Positions 35,139 to 43,856 of a stretch of 64,000 nt of DNA are shown here, piece after piece (positions within the stretch are counted from its first letter, which is position 1; the number at the start of each line of letters is the position of its first letter). Source of the DNA: Pseudomonadota bacterium (lineage in GTDB: Bacteria; Pseudomonadota; Alphaproteobacteria; Rhizobiales; Pleomorphomonadaceae); contig JAEZHI010000047.1 in NCBI GenBank assembly GCA_023436885.1, positions 50,380 to 114,379 on the forward strand, given 5' to 3'. The notes under the pieces are model-generated. The model was given only the letters and a program-made list of their open reading frames with translations, searched no databases and had not been told where the DNA came from. The position numbers and the translations under genes are program-made.

Positions 35139-36674
35139 ATGACTCCCTCCCCTCCTCCACCGTTGCTGCGACTTGAGCAGGTCAGCAAGCGCTTCGGGCC
35201 GACGCTTGCGCTCAACAACGTCGACTTCGACGTACATGCAGGCGAAGTGCACGCGCTCATGGGCGAGAACGGCGCCGGCAAGTCGACGTTGATGAAGATT
35301 TTGGCCGGCAACCAACCACGCGACACTGGGCGTATCCTGATGGACGGCGAGGAGATCGACATCCGCTCGCCACGCGACGCCAGCTCCCATGGCATCGCCA
35401 TCATCCATCAGGAGCTCAATACCGTTCCCGACATGACAATTGCCGAAAACCTGGCGCTCGGCCACGAACCGGTAACGCGCTTCGGAACGCTTGACCGCCG
35501 GGCGCTCAGCCAGCAGGCCAAAGAAAAGCTGGCGCGCATCGGGGCCGACATCGACCCGCAACGCCGTCTCGGTTCGCTCAGCATCGGCATGCAGCAAATG
35601 GTCGAGATTGCCCGCGCGGTCAGCGAGAACGCGCGCGTGCTGGTGCTTGACGAACCGACGGCAGCTCTGTCGCGTGCCGAAGCGCAGCAGCTCTACCAAT
35701 TGATCGGTCAGATGCGCGCATCCGGTGTCGGCCTGATCTACATCTCCCATCGGATGGAAGAAGTCTGGCAGCTCGCCGACCGGGTCACCGTCTTCCGCGA
35801 TGGCACCCATATCGGCACCGCCAGGATGCAGGACATAACGCCGCCCGACGTGGTGCGCATGATGGTCGGCCGGCCGATGGGCGACCTCTACGACCATCCG
35901 CCGCGAACCGCCGGCGACATCGTACTCGACGTTGAAGGGCTCACCGGAAACGGTGTCGGACCGGTCAGTTTCAATGTTCGCGCCGGCGAGGTCGTCGCCA
36001 TGTCGGGGCTGATCGGCTCCGGCCGTACGGAGATTGGCCGGCTGATCTTCGGCTCCGATCCCCGGAAAGCAGGCACTGTCCGCATCGATGGGCGGGCCAG
36101 CACGCCATCCGATTGCGTCGACGCCATATCCGACGGCATCGGCATGGTGCCGGAAAATCGCAAGGAACAGGGCCTTTTCCTCGGCCACAGCGTCGAAGAC
36201 AATATCGCCATCAGCTCACTCGATCGCTATGTCACGGCCGGCGTCCTGCACCGCGGTACCATCCACACCGCGGTTGCCGAGGAGATGGCTCGTCTCCGCC
36301 TCAGGGCCAATGCCATCGATTTGCCGGTCAAATCACTATCGGGCGGCAACCAGCAGAAAGCGGTGCTGGCCCGCTGGCTGCTCCGCGACAGCCGCCTGCT
36401 CATTCTCGATGAGCCGACACGCGGCGTCGACATCGGTGCCAAGCGTGAAATCTACGAAATGATCGACGCGCTGGCGCGCGCCGGTAAAGCCATCCTGATG
36501 ATCTCCTCCGATCTTCCCGAGGCCATCGGCGTGTCCGACCGCCTTTTGGTGATGCGCGGCGGACGCATCGTTCGCGAGCTCGTTTCCGGCGCCACTTCGG
36601 AGGAAGAAGTGATGTTCCATGCCACCGGCACGGCCGGCGACCGGGCGGCCCAAGGTCACGGAGAACCTCAATGA
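35139..36674 (+). CDS. Ribose-type sugar ABC transporter ATP-binding protein (two-domain, RbsA-like)
   Basis: 511 residues from ATG 35139, a short gap after the binding-protein gene. Two ABC domains are fused: the first with Walker A GENGAGKSTLMK near residue 42 and Walker B VLVLDEPTAALS near 171; the second with a degenerate P-loop around SGLIGSGRTEIGRL near 291, signature LSGGNQQKAVLARWLL near 408 and Walker B LLILDEPTRGVDIG. A weakened second P-loop is normal for RbsA-type proteins. Cytoplasmic energiser for the permease whose ATG overlaps its stop. Confidence 0.93.
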   Translation: MTPSPPPPLLRLEQVSKRFGPTLALNNVDFDVHAGEVHALMGENGAGKSTLMKILAGNQPRDTGRILMDGEEIDIRSPRDASSHGIAIIHQELNTVPDMTIAENLALGHEPVTRFGTLDRRALSQQAKEKLARIGADIDPQRRLGSLSIGMQQMVEIARAVSENARVLVLDEPTAALSRAEAQQLYQLIGQMRASGVGLIYISHRMEEVWQLADRVTVFRDGTHIGTARMQDITPPDVVRMMVGRPMGDLYDHPPRTAGDIVLDVEGLTGNGVGPVSFNVRAGEVVAMSGLIGSGRTEIGRLIFGSDPRKAGTVRIDGRASTPSDCVDAISDGIGMVPENRKEQGLFLGHSVEDNIAISSLDRYVTAGVLHRGTIHTAVAEEMARLRLRANAIDLPVKSLSGGNQQKAVLARWLLRDSRLLILDEPTRGVDIGAKREIYEMIDALARAGKAILMISSDLPEAIGVSDRLLVMRGGRIVRELVSGATSEEEVMFHATGTAGDRAAQGHGEPQ

Positions 36675-37708
36675 CCAAAGATACCGAAAACCTTGGCCGC
36701 GGCGCCATTGAGCCGATTCATCGCGAACCCTTTGATTTTGCTCGTTGGTGGGACCGCGTCGGTATCCTGGTGGTGCTGGCCGCGCTCGTCGTGTTCATGG
36801 CCGTGTTTGCACCCAACTTTGCCCGCGTCGACAATCTGCTCAATATTGCTCGGTCGATATCGGTCAACGCCATTCTGGCCGCCGGCATGACCTTCGTGAT
36901 CCTCACCGGCGGCATCGACCTGTCGGTCGGTTCGATCATCGCCGTTTCGGGTGTCGTCGCGGTGATCGCGGCGATCGCCGGCGTGCCGGCGCCAGCCGCC
37001 GTGATCCTCGGCATGGTGGTCGGCGCTGCCTGCGGTCTCGCCAATGGCGCCCTCAGCGCCTACTTGGGGCTCGCTCCTTTCATTGTGACGCTTGGGACGA
37101 TGACGTTCCTCAGAGGGCTTGCCTACACCATCACCGCCGGCCAGCCGATCGTCTCGAGCGCCCTCAATTTCCGCGATATCGGCAACGGTTACTTTTCCGG
37201 GATTCCCGTTCCGGTGATCGTCATGGCCATCGTCTATCTGGTGGCCTGGTTTCTGCTCGAACGCACCCGCTATGGCCGCCATGTCTATGCGGTCGGCGGC
37301 AACCCCGAGGCAGCCAAGCTGGCCGGCGTGCGCGTCAAGCGGATCGTCACCTCCGTCTACCTGTTCGCCGGCGCCTGCGCCGGTCTCGCCGGCGTCATCT
37401 TCGCGGCCCGCGTCGTTTCCGCCCAACCGACGGCCGGTACCGGCTACGAACTCGATGCCATCGCCGCCGTCGTGCTGGGCGGCACCGCGCTGGCCGGCGG
37501 GCGGGGGCGCATCGTCGGTACGCTGATCGGATCGGTGATCCTCGGCGTGCTGTCGACGGGGCTGATCCTGATGAACGTTCCCTTCTTCACCCAGCTCCTG
37601 ATCAAGGGCGTCGTCATCATTCTGGCCGTGGCGATCGACAGCCTCAAGCAGCGCCCGTTCAGCTTCCGCCTGCCTTCGTTCTCCCGTTCCGCCCCGCCCC
37701 GGTCCTGA
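36671..37708 (+). CDS. Ribose-type sugar ABC transporter permease (RbsC-like)
   Basis: 345 residues, eight or more membrane segments, N-terminus cytoplasmic. The family signatures are MTFVILTGGIDLSVGSI near residue 75 and YAVGGNPEAAKLAGVRVKRI near 210 (the ATPase-docking loop), then GTGYELDAIAAVVLGGTALA near 255. Overlaps the ATPase gene by four bases (ATGA). Completes the importer; no other RbsC-type permease is present in the window, so it could also serve the orphan binding protein at 50335-51387. Confidence 0.93.
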   Translation: MTKDTENLGRGAIEPIHREPFDFARWWDRVGILVVLAALVVFMAVFAPNFARVDNLLNIARSISVNAILAAGMTFVILTGGIDLSVGSIIAVSGVVAVIAAIAGVPAPAAVILGMVVGAACGLANGALSAYLGLAPFIVTLGTMTFLRGLAYTITAGQPIVSSALNFRDIGNGYFSGIPVPVIVMAIVYLVAWFLLERTRYGRHVYAVGGNPEAAKLAGVRVKRIVTSVYLFAGACAGLAGVIFAARVVSAQPTAGTGYELDAIAAVVLGGTALAGGRGRIVGTLIGSVILGVLSTGLILMNVPFFTQLLIKGVVIILAVAIDSLKQRPFSFRLPSFSRSAPPRS

Positions 37709-37754
37709 AGCCGCCGCGTCGCCTCTCGCATTTCGTCTTTTGGAGATTGTTTCC

Positions 37755-39119
37755 ATGACTTTCGTCGTCGATATCGCCGATCCGCTCGCCGGATCGCGCG
37801 TTAGCGAGCCCGTCGTCTTCGTTGTTCCCGCCGACCTCTCCGCCCCGCTCTACTGGGCCAGGCTCGCCGACGGCACGCCTATCCCCTGCCAGCGCCTTTC
37901 CATGGGGTCCGGCAGCGGAAAAACGGCCTTTATCACCTGCCTGAGTTTCTCGGGAAAAGCCCAGCTCACGCTTGGCGAAGCGCTGACGGATGCGGAGGTT
38001 GCGGCTCTGCCGGGCATTCGTATCCTGCAGGGACGGGAAGCCGATTGTTTCGTTCGGCTCGATACGGGTATCTTCGATCTCGAGCTGTGCTCCGGCACCG
38101 CTGAGGGAACGGGAGCCTCCAAATGGGGCCTGCGTCACTTCAAGGGGCTCACCGACGGCTTCGAGCTGCTGCCTTCCGGCAACAATGCCATCGGCGGTTT
38201 CTATGGTCCGTTCTTCACGCCGGAGAACGGCCTGATCAATCCGCCCGAGCACACCAAGGTCGACATCGAAATCGTCGAGCGTGGGCCGCTTCTTCATCAC
38301 TATCGCATGCATGGGCTGATCCCGGACGGCCTGTTGCCCGAACTTCGTGGCAAGCGCTTCACGATCGACTGGCGCTTTACCTACGGCACGCCTTATTTCC
38401 AGCGTCGCTATGAGGTGGACAACTTCCAGACCGTGATCAACGGTCGCTCGGTCACCAACAAGATCACGGTCGGCGACGAGTTCGAGGGCGGGCCGGGTGA
38501 GCTGGTCTTCGATCGTTTCGCGGCCTATGGCGGCACACGCTATCGCTCCGGCGACCCCTATGCCGGGCTGCTGGTCGACATGGTGGGCAATACGCTTGCC
38601 GAAGCCAAAACCGACAATCCCAAGTTCGCAGAGTTTCGCGACAAGCTGAGCCGCATGGACGAGGCCCACTGGGATCTCTACTGGCGCCTGTTCTCGGCTT
38701 GGGAAAAGGCGTTGCCGGAAGCGGAAATTTCGGCCCGCCTCGCACGGGTGCGGGCCGCGGCCCACGTTGCAGCCGATCTTAATGATCGAGCCTGGACGCT
38801 GACTGACCAACCCGTGGACGTATCCGCCGTGCCGCACGAAACGATATTTCCGGGCCCAGCCTCCAAGACGGCCGAGTTCCATGCCGCTTCGGGGCGGACC
38901 ATGATCTGGTGGACATCTGCTCCGTCCGGTGCCTTCCAGATCGTGCAGCGGCGCCAGTCGGGGTGGGTCAATTGGGGCTCGAACGGCGAAAACGAATGTC
39001 CCGAACTGCCGGTGGGTGTCGACATCAAGACGGCTTACGGCCCGTTTGCCGACGACTGGCAGATCGTAGCTGACCAGCTCGAAACCGCTCCCTCGGCCGT
39101 CGTCAGGCTCTCCCCCTGA
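37755..39119 (+). CDS. Uncharacterised protein in sugar-transport operon
   Basis: 454 residues from ATG 37755 with GGAG nine bases upstream. I do not recognise the family. There is no signal peptide or membrane segment, so it is cytoplasmic. The composition, rich in aromatic residues, Gly and short alternating hydrophobic stretches, suggests a mostly beta fold. Conserved-looking acidic and aromatic clusters include GGFYGPFFTPENGLINPPEH near residue 155 and FTIDWRFTYGTPYFQRRYEV near 200. Being the last gene of a sugar importer operon with no other enzyme, it is the best candidate for the catabolic enzyme acting on the imported sugar (hydrolase, lyase or mutarotase), but this is inference only. 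Confidence 0.6.
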   Translation: MTFVVDIADPLAGSRVSEPVVFVVPADLSAPLYWARLADGTPIPCQRLSMGSGSGKTAFITCLSFSGKAQLTLGEALTDAEVAALPGIRILQGREADCFVRLDTGIFDLELCSGTAEGTGASKWGLRHFKGLTDGFELLPSGNNAIGGFYGPFFTPENGLINPPEHTKVDIEIVERGPLLHHYRMHGLIPDGLLPELRGKRFTIDWRFTYGTPYFQRRYEVDNFQTVINGRSVTNKITVGDEFEGGPGELVFDRFAAYGGTRYRSGDPYAGLLVDMVGNTLAEAKTDNPKFAEFRDKLSRMDEAHWDLYWRLFSAWEKALPEAEISARLARVRAAAHVAADLNDRAWTLTDQPVDVSAVPHETIFPGPASKTAEFHAASGRTMIWWTSAPSGAFQIVQRRQSGWVNWGSNGENECPELPVGVDIKTAYGPFADDWQIVADQLETAPSAVVRLSP

Positions 39120-39133
39120 CCGCGTGCCGACTT

Positions 39134-39170
39134 GCCACCCGCCTCTCCTCCCCCCGGAGAGGCGGGTGGC
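39134..39170 (+). terminator. Strong hairpin after the sugar operon
   Basis: A perfect 15-bp inverted repeat GCCACCCGCCTCTCC / GGAGAGGCGGGTGGC with a 7-base C-rich loop begins 14 bases after the last stop codon. It lacks a following T-run, so it may act with Rho, as an RNA 3-prime stabiliser, or as a bidirectional barrier with the converging molybdoenzyme gene. Confidence 0.65.
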
Positions 39171-39210
39171 ACCATGGATTTCATGGCTGCGCTGCAAGGC
39201 GCGTTCCCGC

Positions 39211-39320
39211 CTCTAGAGCAACTCCAGCAAAAGTGGGAACCGGTTTTGCGTCCGGAGTTGCGTGAAAACAATGGGATAGAGCACGTTGGCGAACCAGGGT
39301 TCGCCGGACGTGCTCTAGCT
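39211..39320. repeat. Rhizobiales-type intergenic palindromic repeat (two stem-loops)
   Basis: The segment consists of two nested hairpins. The first pairs GCAACTCC (39218-39225) with GGAGTTGC (39254-39261), with GCAAAA/TTTTGC inside, around the core AAAGTGGGAACCGGTTTT. The second pairs TAGAGCACGT (39277-39286) with ACGTGCTCTA (39308-39317), with GGCGAA/TTCGCC inside. The GTGGGAACCGG core is widely repeated between genes in Rhizobiales genomes. No coding capacity. The remaining part of the 305-base gap (39120-39424) holds only the upstream hairpin. Confidence 0.7.
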
Positions 39321-39424
39321 TGAGCGGCTTGCCGATCAAGTCCCTCTTCGCCGTTGCCCATGCCCTGCTGGGTGTCGAGGACCTGTGACACGACCCCCGC
39401 CACAGCCGCCCCGGTAAAAGGCCG

Positions 39425-41716
39425 CTAGGGAAGTTCAACGATGGGAGGCTGACGATTTATCGTCAGCTCCGGCAGCGGACCGGCCCACTTGCGCACGTCG
39501 ATCAGCGCCGTGTGGGCGATGTTGCCCTGGGCCAGGCCGGAGGTTCCCTTGTCGATGGTCAGCGTGTTGGGATGGCCATGCACGTCGATCCGCTCGCCGT
39601 CGATCTCGCGGGCGTCGTACCAGGCGCCCGTGCCCATCCAGGCCACGTCTTCGCGGATTCCGTCGTCGATCATCACACCCGCCAGCGCCTTGCCGCGCTG
39701 GTTGGAGAGCAGCACAACGTCGCCATTGGCGACGCCCAGCCGCGCCGCGGCTGCTGGATGCAGATAGACCGGTTCCCGGCCATGGATCTTGGTGGCCCTG
39801 GCAACGGAGCCGTTATCGAGCTGCCCGTGCAAACGAGGGATCGACTGGCCGGAAACGAGATGCAGGCGATCCCTCGCGTCGCCGGCGCCAAGCCACTCGG
39901 CCGGTTCGATCCACACCGGATGGCCGGGACAATCGGCAAGGCCGAAGCTGGCGATGACCTCGCTGAAAATTTCAATCCGCCCGCTTGGCGTCGACAGCGG
40001 GTGTCGCTCGGGATCGGCCACGAAGTCGCCGAACTGGATGACTTCGCCGGTGGGATCGGGACGATCGAAGCGCCCCAAGGCGCGAAAGGCATCGAAATCC
40101 GGCAGCTCGACGCCATGCTGGGCGGCAACCTTGCTCGACTGCTCCCAGAGGTGCCTCAGCCAGCCCTGCTGATCGCGGCCTTCGGTGAAGGCCTCGGCGA
40201 CGCCGAAGCGCTCGGCCAACCCACGGAAGATGGCATGGTCGTCCCGGGCTTCGCCAAGCGGCTCCAGCACCTTGTCCATGAACACCAACGAACCATCCCG
40301 ACGGTTCAGCATGACGTCCTCGCGTTCGAGCGGCGATGTGGCGGGGAACACAATGTCGGCCCGGCGGGCGGTCGACGTCCACCAGATGTCGTTGACGATG
40401 ATGGTTTCCGGCCGCTTCCACGCCTCGGCCAGACGGTTGAGATCCTGATGGGCGTGGAACGGATTGCCGCCGGTCCAGTAGACGAGGCGGATGTCGGGGT
40501 AGACCAGCGACTTGCCGTTGTAGGTGAAGCTGCCACCCGGATCGAGCAGCAGATCGGCGATCCGCGCCACCGGGATGTAATCCGGCACGGGGTTGCGCCC
40601 TTGGGCGACCGACGGCCATGGTAGCGGCCGAATGGGACGGCCGACCGGCGTGGTCGAACCATAACCGAAGCCGAACCCGCCGCCCCTGGTGCCGATCTGC
40701 CCCACCATGGCAGCCAGCGCCAGTCCCATCCAGAGCGGCTGTTCGCCATGATCTGCCCGCTGGATTCCCCAGGCGAGCGAGATCATCGTCCGCTTGGCCG
40801 CCATCTCGCGGGCGAGATCGCGAATGTGCGTTTCGCTGACGCCGGTGATGGTGGATGCCCAGGCCGCCGTCTTGGCAACACCATCCGCCTCGCCCTTGAT
40901 ATAGGCTTCCAGCACCGGCCAGCCGTGGGTGTAGCGCTGAAGAAACGCCCGGTCGGCCAGATCCTCTTCGATCAGGACATGGGCGAGCCCCATCATCAGG
41001 GCGGTGTCAGTGTTGGGGCGCGGCGCGATCCACTCGGCATCGAGAACGCCGGGGACGTCGGCCCGGCGTGGCGAAATGTTGATCACTCTCGCGCCTGCCC
41101 GATGGATGCGGGCGAGCCAGCTTTCCACCTCATGGCCGGTGGTGCCGCTCGACATCACCTGCGCCGTCCGGCCGGAAATGCCGCCGAAGCAGACCAGCAG
41201 CTCGGTATTGCCTTCCAGCAGCGACCACGAGGTCATGCGGTCCTGGAAAACGCCGTTGCTCATGCCGGTGACATGCGGCAGCAGCACTTCGCCCGCCGCA
41301 TGCGAGTAGGTGTCGACCGAGCGCGTATAGCCGCCGACAAGGTTCAGAAAGCGCCGGAGCTGCGACTGGGCATGATGGAAGCGGCCCGCGCTCGCCCAGC
41401 CATAGGAGCCGCCAAAGATCGCCTTGTTGCCGTGGGCGTCAATCACGCGGCGCAATTCACCCGCCGCAAGATCGAGCGCCTCGTCCCAGGGCAGCTCGAC
41501 AAAGGCGTCATCACCGGTGCGATTGCGGTCGCGTTTCTCCAACCAGGCGCGGCGCACCGATGGACGACGGATGCGGGTGCCCTCGTCGCGCACCGCGCTC
41601 AGCCAGCCGCGACCGATGGTCGACGGTTGCGGATCATCGGGCAGCGGGTTCAGGCTGACGCCATCCGCCTCGCCATCGACGACATAGGTTCCCCAGTGGG
41701 CGGCTGTGTAGCGCAT
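39425..41716 (-). CDS. Cytoplasmic molybdopterin oxidoreductase (BisC/TMAO-DMSO reductase family)
   Basis: 763 residues; no Tat signal and no N-terminal iron-sulfur cysteines, as in biotin sulfoxide reductase. The family core is clear: AIFGGSYGWASAGRFHHAQS near residue 99 and TYSHAAGEVLLPHVTG near 136, whose serine would ligate molybdenum, plus MSSGTTGHEVESWLA. The C-terminal dinucleotide-binding domain includes HGREPVYLHPAAAARLGV near 640. Family enzymes reduce S-oxides or N-oxides (biotin sulfoxide, methionine sulfoxide, TMAO). It is the last gene of the RuBisCO-like operon, 18 bases after that gene, which suggests an S-oxide of a methylthio compound as substrate; this is inference. Confidence 0.88.
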   Translation of the reverse strand: MRYTAAHWGTYVVDGEADGVSLNPLPDDPQPSTIGRGWLSAVRDEGTRIRRPSVRRAWLEKRDRNRTGDDAFVELPWDEALDLAAGELRRVIDAHGNKAIFGGSYGWASAGRFHHAQSQLRRFLNLVGGYTRSVDTYSHAAGEVLLPHVTGMSNGVFQDRMTSWSLLEGNTELLVCFGGISGRTAQVMSSGTTGHEVESWLARIHRAGARVINISPRRADVPGVLDAEWIAPRPNTDTALMMGLAHVLIEEDLADRAFLQRYTHGWPVLEAYIKGEADGVAKTAAWASTITGVSETHIRDLAREMAAKRTMISLAWGIQRADHGEQPLWMGLALAAMVGQIGTRGGGFGFGYGSTTPVGRPIRPLPWPSVAQGRNPVPDYIPVARIADLLLDPGGSFTYNGKSLVYPDIRLVYWTGGNPFHAHQDLNRLAEAWKRPETIIVNDIWWTSTARRADIVFPATSPLEREDVMLNRRDGSLVFMDKVLEPLGEARDDHAIFRGLAERFGVAEAFTEGRDQQGWLRHLWEQSSKVAAQHGVELPDFDAFRALGRFDRPDPTGEVIQFGDFVADPERHPLSTPSGRIEIFSEVIASFGLADCPGHPVWIEPAEWLGAGDARDRLHLVSGQSIPRLHGQLDNGSVARATKIHGREPVYLHPAAAARLGVANGDVVLLSNQRGKALAGVMIDDGIREDVAWMGTGAWYDAREIDGERIDVHGHPNTLTIDKGTSGLAQGNIAHTALIDVRKWAGPLPELTINRQPPIVELP

Positions 41717-41734
41717 GTCCTTCGGTCCTTGGCA

Positions 41735-42844
41735 TTAAGTGAGGCGAGCGCGCATCTCCTTCAGCGTCTCGCCGATGCGATCAACATGTCGAAGCAGGCT
41801 ACCGCCGAGGAGATATACGACATCATCGCCATACATGGCACGCATCTCCGGCGCGCGGTCGGCACTCATTCCACCACCGGGGCTCGGGAAGATCGGTAGC
41901 CCGACGCCGTCGGGTGCCCGGCAAGCTTCGGCGATGGAAAGGCACTCCTCCGCCGAAAAGCCGAAGCGGCCGCCGACATTGGGAAAGATCGAGATGTCGG
42001 CGCCGGCGAGGCGCTGCAACACGCCGAACATCACGGCATGAGTGAAACCGAGCGTGTCGGACAGCACATAGCTGCCGAGGAAGGTCGGGTGCGCCATCAG
42101 CGGCAGATCGAACCAGTCGGCCGTGGCGAGGCGGCGCGTGAGATCGAAGCCGAACAGCCCCGGCATCACCAGCGCGCCCCCGGCCCCCGCTTCCTTGGCG
42201 AAGCGGGCGAAGTCCATCAGGTCTTCACTGCGGCCGGCGATATTCGGGAAATAAAGGCTGTTACCGCCGCTTTCCCGGTTCGCCCTGGCGACTGCCGCCG
42301 ATACCTTCTCGACGCGCGTCTTGAACGGCGCCGAGGCCTGATCGGTCAGGCCATGATCGTCCTTGATGATGTCGGCGCCGCCGAGCGCCGCCGCGTAGGC
42401 GATGGCGGCGAGCGTGTCGGCATCGCTGCCCTGCGGCTTGATCACCGGCGCGATCAGGCCGCCAGTCGGGCGTTTGGCCCGCTCGCGAACGCCCGAAATG
42501 CCGAAGCGGGCGCCTCTGAAATCCTGCGACAGGCGCTCGCCGGGCTCGAAGCCGACGACCCGGATGCCCTTCTGGATCGACGAGTTGCCGAAGATGACAT
42601 TGAGGAGCTGCGGCAGCTCATTGCCGGAGCTGTCGGGGCTATAGCTCAGATGGGCGAGGTAGGAACCGGCCCCCTCCTCGCGGACGCTCTCGACCTTGCC
42701 GAGGATCACATCCTCGATATAACCCTTCGGCACCACGTCGCGCGGGATCTCGACGGTCTGTTCAAGCGCGATACCGGCAGCGCGCTCGCTTGCTTCGTCA
42801 AGGTTGCCGGCAAAGATGCGATAGAAGACGGAAAAGCGCGACAT
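41735..42844 (-). CDS. RuBisCO-like protein (form IV)
   Basis: 369 residues. RuBisCO large-chain fold is evident: IAPVIKPQGSD (Lys136 aligns with catalytic Lys175), GGADIIKDDHGLTDQ (Lys161, Asp163; the carbamate lysine and one metal ligand), SIFPNVGGRFGFS and IFPSPGGGMSADR (phosphate site). Key carboxylase residues are missing: the metal ligand Glu204 is His164, the second lysine of KPK is Gln, and loop 6 lacks its lysine. It is therefore not a CO2-fixing enzyme. Known roles of such proteins are methylthioribulose-1-phosphate isomerisation, diketo-methylthiopentyl phosphate enolisation, and decarboxylation of 3-oxo-isoapionate-4-phosphate. It is coupled (TGATG) to the split transketolase. Confidence 0.9.
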   Translation of the reverse strand: MSRFSVFYRIFAGNLDEASERAAGIALEQTVEIPRDVVPKGYIEDVILGKVESVREEGAGSYLAHLSYSPDSSGNELPQLLNVIFGNSSIQKGIRVVGFEPGERLSQDFRGARFGISGVRERAKRPTGGLIAPVIKPQGSDADTLAAIAYAAALGGADIIKDDHGLTDQASAPFKTRVEKVSAAVARANRESGGNSLYFPNIAGRSEDLMDFARFAKEAGAGGALVMPGLFGFDLTRRLATADWFDLPLMAHPTFLGSYVLSDTLGFTHAVMFGVLQRLAGADISIFPNVGGRFGFSAEECLSIAEACRAPDGVGLPIFPSPGGGMSADRAPEMRAMYGDDVVYLLGGSLLRHVDRIGETLKEMRARLT

Positions 42845-43848
42845 CAGAGAGCCTCCGCCTTGGCTGCCGAGTGAACGGCGTCGATACGGACGGCGTCGAG
42901 ATCGGCGTCGGTGATGCCGAAGCTCTGACCGGTGAGCCGCTCGATGGCGGCGACCAGCGCCGGTGCATCGAGGCCATAGGTTCGCATCAGATAGGGACGC
43001 GAGCCGCCATGGGCGTAGGTGTCCTTGAGGCCGAGCCGCACCAGCCGCTTGGCGATGCCGGCATCGGCGATCGTCTCGGCGACCAATGATCCGATGCCGC
43101 CCTCGGTGACATGGTTTTCCAGCGTGACGACGCCATGGCGCACCGACTGCAGATGGTCGAGCAGATACTGCGCATCGAACGGCTTGATGGTGTTGAGATG
43201 AATGTGGCGAATGGAAACGCCGGCCTTCGACAGCGCGCCGCGCGCCCTCAGAGCCTCCTCGGTGGTGATGCCGGCCGTGATCACCAGCACGTCGGTGCCG
43301 AGCGACAGCTCACGCGCCTTGCCGACGACGATCGGCGTATCGAACAGGCGCGGCACGGACCCACGCAACACGCGGGCATAGACCGGGCCATCGACGCTGT
43401 CGGCCGCCTCGACGATCGACTCCACTTCCGTGGCGTCGCCGGTCTCAAGAATGGTCATGTTGGGGATCGAGCGCATCACCGAGATGTCCTCGATCGCCTG
43501 ATGCGTCATGCCGCCCGGCGTGGTGACGCCCGGCAGGAAGCCCATCAGGCGCACCTTGCGGCGCGGATAGGCCACCGAGGCGATCAACTGGTCGTAGGGG
43601 CGGCGGTAGAGAAAGACGCCGAAGGTGTGCAGGAAGGGCCGGAAGCCGGCGAGCCCGAGGCCGCCGGCAAAGCTCATCATGTTCTGCTCGGCCATGCCGA
43701 GAGACAGGAACTGCTCGGGATGGCGGTCGCGGAAGCCGTCGATCTCGCAGGACGATGTGAGATCGGCGGAGAGACAGAGCACTTCCGGATGGGCGACGGC
43801 GTAGGCCTCGAAGGCGCCGGCATAGGGACGGTTGACGAGTTCGACCAT
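42844..43848 (-). CDS. Transketolase C-terminal subunit (Pyr and C-terminal domains)
   Basis: 334 residues. Contains the pyrimidine-binding domain with catalytic Glu54 in LGMAEQNMMSFAGGLGLAG, the GVTTPGGMTHQAIEDI loop near 108 and the C-terminal transketolase domain from about residue 190 (GTDVLVITAGITTEEAL). It forms thiamine-diphosphate sites with the N-terminal subunit encoded eight bases upstream. Split transketolases occur in rare-sugar pathways (for example apulose-4-phosphate transketolase) and resemble half of DXP synthase in layout. Substrate unknown. Confidence 0.9.
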   Translation of the reverse strand: MVELVNRPYAGAFEAYAVAHPEVLCLSADLTSSCEIDGFRDRHPEQFLSLGMAEQNMMSFAGGLGLAGFRPFLHTFGVFLYRRPYDQLIASVAYPRRKVRLMGFLPGVTTPGGMTHQAIEDISVMRSIPNMTILETGDATEVESIVEAADSVDGPVYARVLRGSVPRLFDTPIVVGKARELSLGTDVLVITAGITTEEALRARGALSKAGVSIRHIHLNTIKPFDAQYLLDHLQSVRHGVVTLENHVTEGGIGSLVAETIADAGIAKRLVRLGLKDTYAHGGSRPYLMRTYGLDAPALVAAIERLTGQSFGITDADLDAVRIDAVHSAAKAEAL

Positions 43849-43856
43849 GACGGACC

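Noticed and set aside
34014..36188. 724-codon open frame on the minus strand
   Set aside because: It lies antisense to the sugar-binding-protein and RbsA-like genes, which have clear motifs; the antisense protein is rich in His, Asp and Arg without any domain. It is a codon-bias shadow.
41735..42844. True RuBisCO (CO2 fixation)
   Set aside because: The metal-ligand Glu, the second KPK lysine and the loop 6 lysine are replaced, and no phosphoribulokinase or small subunit is present.
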